Part shown: piece after piece, positions 60,604 to 64,000 of the stretch
Position numbering within the stretch: the stretch's first letter is position 1
Layout: every line of letters starts with the position of its first letter
Source: Paraburkholderia sp. BL21I4N1
GTDB lineage: Bacteria > Pseudomonadota > Gammaproteobacteria > Burkholderiales > Burkholderiaceae
Length of the DNA: 64,000 nt
Assembly (NCBI RefSeq): GCF_002973525.1
Contig: NZ_PVEN01000006.1
Coordinates: forward strand, 1 to 64,000
Reading direction: 5' to 3'
Made by a program: the position numbers and the translations under genes
The notes under the pieces: model-generated
What the model was told of the DNA's origin: nothing
The model's input: the letters and a program-made list of their open reading frames with translations, nothing else
Databases searched by the model: none

Positions 60604-62271
60604 TCAGCTGGCGAGATATTGATGAACGGCCTGAATCGCGGCCGCGCCCTCGCCCACCGCCGCCGCCACCCGCTTGACGGAGCCGCTGCGCACGTCGCCG
60701 GCCGCAAAGACGCCCGGCGTGCTGGTCTCCAGATCGTGCGGCGGCCGCTCCGCCTTCCATTCGCCGCCGGTCGCCGCGCCCGTCAGCACGAAACCCGCCT
60801 TGTCCAGCGCGACGCAACTGCCGAGCCACTTGGTACTGGGCTGAGCGCCCAGAAACAGAAACACATGCCGCACGGACTGGTGTTCGATTTGTCCCTGCCG
60901 GTCCCACTTGATCGCCTCGAGTTGCGACTCGCCGCACAACTCGACGATCGTTGTCTTCGCATGAATCGTGATGTTGGACGCGACGTTGATGCGTCGGATC
61001 AGGTAATCCGACATGCTTGCACTGAGTCCTTCGCCGCGAATCACCACATGCACGTGCTTTGCGAACTTCGCGAGAAATACGGCAGCCTGTCCGGCCGAAT
61101 TCCCGCCACCCACCACGATCACCTCGTGGTTGGTGCAGAGCGCTGCCTCCATGAAGGTTGCGCTGTAGTAAATGCCTCGCCCTTCGAATTCCTCCAACCG
61201 GTTGATGTCCGGCTTCCGATAACGTGCGCCGGTCGCGATCACGACAGCACGCGCGTGAACCACCTCGTCATAGTTGAGCCCGATGTGAAAGGCCCGGCCG
61301 TCGTCGCAGTCGATCGTCAACGCCTCGATCGGCACGCCCACTTCGGCGCCGAACTTGCGGCATTGCGACAAGCCTCGGCCGGCCAACGCCTGGCCCGAGA
61401 TGCCGGTCGGAAAGCCGAAATAATTTTCGATCTTCGAACTGGTGCCGGCCTGCCCGCCCGGCGCCTTGACATCCAGCACCGCGACCTTCAGTCCTTCCGA
61501 TGCGGCATATACCGCGGCCGCGAGTCCGGCCGGCCCCGCGCCCACCACGACGAGGTCGAAGGACTCGCCGTTCAGGCGGTCAGGACTCAGACCGATTGCA
61601 TCGGCGACAGCCCGGTTGCTGGGTTGTTTGAGCACCGTGCCTTGCGACGTGACCACAATGGGGATGTCGGCTGCCGTTACCTCATAACGCGCGAGCAGAT
61701 CTTTCGTCTCGGCATGCTCGACGATATCGAAGTACGCCGACGGCTGACCATTGCGGCTCAGAAAGTGCCGCACATGATGCGTCGCGGCGGACGCCGTGCT
61801 GCCGATCACCATCACACCGGCATGCGTGCCCTGAATGAAAGCGACCCGGCGAAGGATATACGCGCGCATGATGGTTTCGCTCAGTTCGGCTTCGGCCACC
61901 ACGAGCGTGCGCAGCGATTCCTCGTCGATCACCACGACCTCGCAATCGGTGATGGCGCGCGCATTGGCCGCGGCGGCGCGGCCGGCGAGCGTGCCGACCT
62001 CGCCCGTGAAATTGCCGGGACCATGCGTGCCCAGCACCTGAGTGCCCCGAACGGAGGTTCGACTTGCCTCGATCGTGCCGGACAGGATCACGAACATGGC
62101 CGTGTGCCGTTCGCCTTCGGCATAGAGAATGTCGTTCGCTTTCAGCTTGCGCCGCTCACCGTATCGCTCCAGGATCGCCAGTTGTCTGTCGCCGAGCGTG
62201 GGGTACACCTGGTGGTGTCGGCTACCGCCCAACGAAAAATCCCCCGGAGGGGCTGAAGAATCTTTGCTCAT
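60604..62271 (-). CDS. cNMP-binding / thioredoxin-reductase-like FAD oxidoreductase
   Basis: The 555-residue protein has three parts. Residues 30-150 form a cyclic-nucleotide-binding beta roll (AMFVILSGTIEASRTS, GPGNFTGEVGTLAGR). Residues 155-230 resemble a glutaredoxin-like domain in which the redox cysteines are replaced (VIGSTASAATHHVRHF). Residues 240-555 are a thioredoxin-reductase-like FAD/NAD(P)H domain (VVVGAGPAGLAAAVYA, VIVVGGGNSAGQAAV). Where thioredoxin reductases carry CxxC the sequence reads YYSATFMEAALC, so no such disulfide is possible. It may pass electrons to a partner or act as a sensor. The ATG at 62269-62271 follows GGAG; a TTG at 62286 is less likely. Confidence 0.87.
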   Translation of the reverse strand: MSKDSSAPPGDFSLGGSRHHQVYPTLGDRQLAILERYGERRKLKANDILYAEGERHTAMFVILSGTIEASRTSVRGTQVLGTHGPGNFTGEVGTLAGRAAAANARAITDCEVVVIDEESLRTLVVAEAELSETIMRAYILRRVAFIQGTHAGVMVIGSTASAATHHVRHFLSRNGQPSAYFDIVEHAETKDLLARYEVTAADIPIVVTSQGTVLKQPSNRAVADAIGLSPDRLNGESFDLVVVGAGPAGLAAAVYAASEGLKVAVLDVKAPGGQAGTSSKIENYFGFPTGISGQALAGRGLSQCRKFGAEVGVPIEALTIDCDDGRAFHIGLNYDEVVHARAVVIATGARYRKPDINRLEEFEGRGIYYSATFMEAALCTNHEVIVVGGGNSAGQAAVFLAKFAKHVHVVIRGEGLSASMSDYLIRRINVASNITIHAKTTIVELCGESQLEAIKWDRQGQIEHQSVRHVFLFLGAQPSTKWLGSCVALDKAGFVLTGAATGGEWKAERPPHDLETSTPGVFAAGDVRSGSVKRVAAAVGEGAAAIQAVHQYLAS

Positions 62272-62415
62272 GCTCGGCTCCGTCAAGTCGGGTCACGGCA
62301 GGACGCGATCCCTGCCGTGGAAATGCTGCATCCAGTGACGGATAGGTTACCTCGGCTTGCGGCCTACGATAGAGCCGATATCGCTGATTTTCCGTAGGAA
62401 CCGACCTCCTTGATC

Positions 62416-62453
62416 AAAAACGCATGCGGGGGCTGGAATCCCAGCCCCCGCAT
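62416..62453 (-). terminator. Rho-independent terminator after the NmrA-like gene
   Basis: ATGCGGGGGCTGG at 62424-62436 pairs perfectly with CCAGCCCCCGCAT at 62441-62453 around a 4-base loop. Read on the minus strand the 13-bp stem is followed by GCGTTTTTG, a proper T-run, 18 bases after the stop of the NmrA-like gene. Confidence 0.85.
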
Positions 62454-62471
62454 CGGGCGAAGCGCGCCGCC

Positions 62472-63338
62472 TTAGCCGGCTTGCGACACCAGTTCCCGCA
62501 ATACCGTCTCCATCGTCACCCGGCCTTTAATCACGCTGGCTTCGTCGCCTTCGAAATCGATCCAGCCTTCGTTAAAACCGTCGAGCATGCGGATGCGCGG
62601 CATCGGCTCTTTCATACCCTGCCCTCTGAACAACGGCTCCCACGTGTCGCGTGCAACGGCCTCGGCATGAACCGGGCGTCCGAGAATCGCGGCGAACGCC
62701 GCGGCAAGATCGTTCGGACTCACGCGATGCGGTCCCTCCAGTTCCACCACGCGCTTGCCGCTCCACGTCTCTTGCAGCAGCTGCGCGGCGACGCGCCCCA
62801 CGTCCGCCGTGGCGACCATGGGAACCGCTTTGTCGAGCGGTTGCAGAAAACTGTGCAGCACGCCTTCATCGCGCGCCGGAGCGACGTCCCAGGCGGCGTT
62901 TTCCAGGAACCAGCCGGGACGTAGAAACGTCACTGGCATCGGCAGTGTTTCGAGCGCCTGTTCCATCATCGTGCGCTGGGTCAGCAGATTCGATTGAAAG
63001 GCTTGTGCGCCGATCGTCGATAGACATACCACCTTGCCAGGACGCGCCGCGATAAGTGCCGTCTTCACGGCGTCGATAAAAACGCGCGCCTCGGGAAAGC
63101 CGGGCGACGGATCGAATTCCGAAGGCGGCAGGATGAACACGCCGGTAGCCCCTTCGAACGCTGCGGTGAGCGACTCGGCGTCGTCCAGATTGGCGACCGC
63201 CAGCTCGCACCCGCGCTCGGCCCATGCCTGGGCGCGCGCCGGATCACGCACGACGGCGCGCACGGGAAGATTGGCCGAAAGCAGCGTGTGTGCCAACGCG
63301 CCGCCGACTTTGCCGGTAATGCCAGTGATTGCGTACAT
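62472..63338 (-). CDS. NmrA-like NAD(P)-binding protein (atypical SDR)
   Basis: The 288-residue protein has an N-terminal Rossmann fold with the motif GITGKVGGALAHTLL (residues 5-19) and the downstream segments LRPGWFLENAAW and VPMVATADVGRVAAQLL typical of the NmrA/quinone-oxidoreductase-2 group. Such proteins sense or use NAD(P)H. The ATG at 63336-63338 is chosen because AAGGAAACC lies just upstream; the frame is open to 63473. It is divergent from a LysR gene, the usual arrangement for a target gene of that regulator. Confidence 0.87.
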   Translation of the reverse strand: MYAITGITGKVGGALAHTLLSANLPVRAVVRDPARAQAWAERGCELAVANLDDAESLTAAFEGATGVFILPPSEFDPSPGFPEARVFIDAVKTALIAARPGKVVCLSTIGAQAFQSNLLTQRTMMEQALETLPMPVTFLRPGWFLENAAWDVAPARDEGVLHSFLQPLDKAVPMVATADVGRVAAQLLQETWSGKRVVELEGPHRVSPNDLAAAFAAILGRPVHAEAVARDTWEPLFRGQGMKEPMPRIRMLDGFNEGWIDFEGDEASVIKGRVTMETVLRELVSQAG

Positions 63339-63482
63339 GATGGGTTTCCTTGTCCGATTGAATGCCGGCGCAGGGGTGGTCCGCTCAGAAGGTCCGTCCG
63401 ACTGACGCGCCCCGCGCTGCGACGTGTTACTCGACTGCATTGTCGGTAAAGGCGAGGAGAAACTAAATGACATGAATTACAC

Positions 63483-63498
63483 TTGTGAGGTGACACAA
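63483..63498. promoter_or_regulatory. Inverted repeat in the LysR / NmrA-like intergenic region
   Basis: TTGTG-N6-CACAA at 63483-63498 is a perfect 16-base inverted repeat about 50 bases before the LysR start and 145 bases before the divergent gene. Its size and place suit a LysR regulator, although such sites are common by chance at this length. Confidence 0.4.
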
Positions 63499-63546
63499 AG
63501 TTACTAATTCGCGGTAGATCGCCTTAATGCCCGGAACGGAGCGCCG

Positions 63547-64000
63547 ATGAGATCGTCCAGTGAAAATCTGTCCAGCGGGATCGGCGTGTTCGCCGCCGTG
63601 GTCGACGCGGGGACGTTCGCCGCCGCGGCGGATTCGATGGGGATGTCGCCGCCCGGCGTGAGCCGGGCTATCGCGCGACTCGAGAAGCGGCTGAAAATAC
63701 GGCTCTTCAACCGAACGACCCGCTCCGTTTCGCTGACCGAAGAAGGCCGGCGGTTCTATGAACAGGTCATGCCGCACTTACGAGGCATCGAGGAAGCGGC
63801 CGCCTCCGCGACCGGCGGCGCCACGATCGTGCGCGGCAAACTGCGCATCAATCTCGACCCGGTCTCGTCGCGCATCATTCTCGGCACGAGGCTCGACGCA
63901 TTCATGGATGCACACCCCGAACTCGAACTCGAATTCATTGCGCGCGATCAGCTTGGCGATCTGATCGTGGACGGTTTCGATCTGGCGTTGCGCTTCGGCG
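63547..64000 (+). CDS. LysR family transcriptional regulator (3' end outside window)
   Basis: The first 151 residues are in the window and the gene runs off the right edge. The LysR helix-turn-helix occupies residues 5-65 (AAAADSMGMSPPGVSRAIAR, then LFNRTTRSVSLTEEG), followed by the start of the effector-binding domain (LRINLDPVSSRIILG). It is divergent from the NmrA-like gene and probably regulates it. The ATG at 63547 gives the standard N-terminus. Confidence 0.88.
   Translation, partial: MRSSSENLSSGIGVFAAVVDAGTFAAAADSMGMSPPGVSRAIARLEKRLKIRLFNRTTRSVSLTEEGRRFYEQVMPHLRGIEEAAASATGGATIVRGKLRINLDPVSSRIILGTRLDAFMDAHPELELEFIARDQLGDLIVDGFDLALRFG

Noticed and set aside
60604..62271. Ordinary thioredoxin reductase (trxB)
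   Set aside because: The CxxC is replaced by YSATFMEAALC and a cNMP-binding domain is fused at the N-terminus.
1..64000. tRNA, rRNA, insertion sequence or prophage genes
   Set aside because: Reading both strands I found no tRNA-like cloverleaf ends, transposase motifs or phage structural genes; a tRNA scan would be needed to be certain.

Overview
The window is high-GC proteobacterial DNA. Its gene content points to Burkholderiales, most likely Paraburkholderia or a close relative: a betaproteobacterial-type cellulose operon (bcsD-bcsP-bcsQ-bcsA-bcsB-bcsZ-bcsC), a split hpaG1/hpaG2 homoprotocatechuate meta-cleavage operon, a type VI secretion VgrG island, and many LysR and TetR regulators. 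The genus is inferred from gene families; no database search was possible.

Layout. 1-5.2 kb: a type VI secretion cassette read leftward (vgrG, a VRR-NUC nuclease effector, a DUF3396 immunity protein cut by the window edge). 5.4-11.4 kb: metabolic genes, with mmsA, a sulfotransferase-like gene, a LysR regulator, a HAD hydrolase and a DSD1-type PLP enzyme. 11.4-12.0 kb: a scar in which a porin 3' end abuts a LuxR 3' end. 12.0-18.6 kb: hpaR and the divergent hpaG1-G2-E-D-F-H-I operon, which takes homoprotocatechuate to pyruvate and succinate semialdehyde; a perfect 14-bp palindrome lies at the operon promoter. 18.7-34.9 kb: a membrane GGDEF-EAL protein, a decayed second GGDEF gene and the complete cellulose operon. 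BcsA carries a PilZ domain, so the c-di-GMP enzyme next door may feed the synthase. BcsC has an unusually long Pro/Gln/Tyr-rich linker.

35-37.4 kb: DUF2252 and DUF72 genes. 37.4-48.2 kb: the most unusual part of the window. It holds a string of short, mostly single, unrelated accessory genes, nearly all on the plus strand (solA-like oxidase, VOC, DUF1330, two GNATs, a membrane protein, a TRIC/UPF0126 protein, PhzF, an EF-Tu-C-like protein, NUDIX, cupin). They are separated by degenerate copies of one interspersed repeat, always in the same orientation; I count eleven. The arrangement resembles a gene-cassette array, but the repeat lacks integron attC core sites and no integrase is present in the window.

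48.5-51.1 kb: a NarL-type response regulator and a 7TM-type histidine kinase. 51.2-51.6 kb: a protein closely resembling the Rhodococcus equi VapA virulence fold, without a signal peptide. 52-64 kb: a retropepsin-like protease with a PDZ-like end, a TetR regulator and amidase pair sharing two palindromic operators, an HD-domain protein, an uncharacterised protein, an S9 peptidase, a class C beta-lactamase-like hydrolase, a broken phzF fragment, a cNMP-binding/FAD oxidoreductase without the thioredoxin-reductase CxxC, an NmrA-like protein and a divergent LysR gene cut by the right edge.

No rRNA, tRNA, CRISPR array, insertion sequence or replication origin was recognised.
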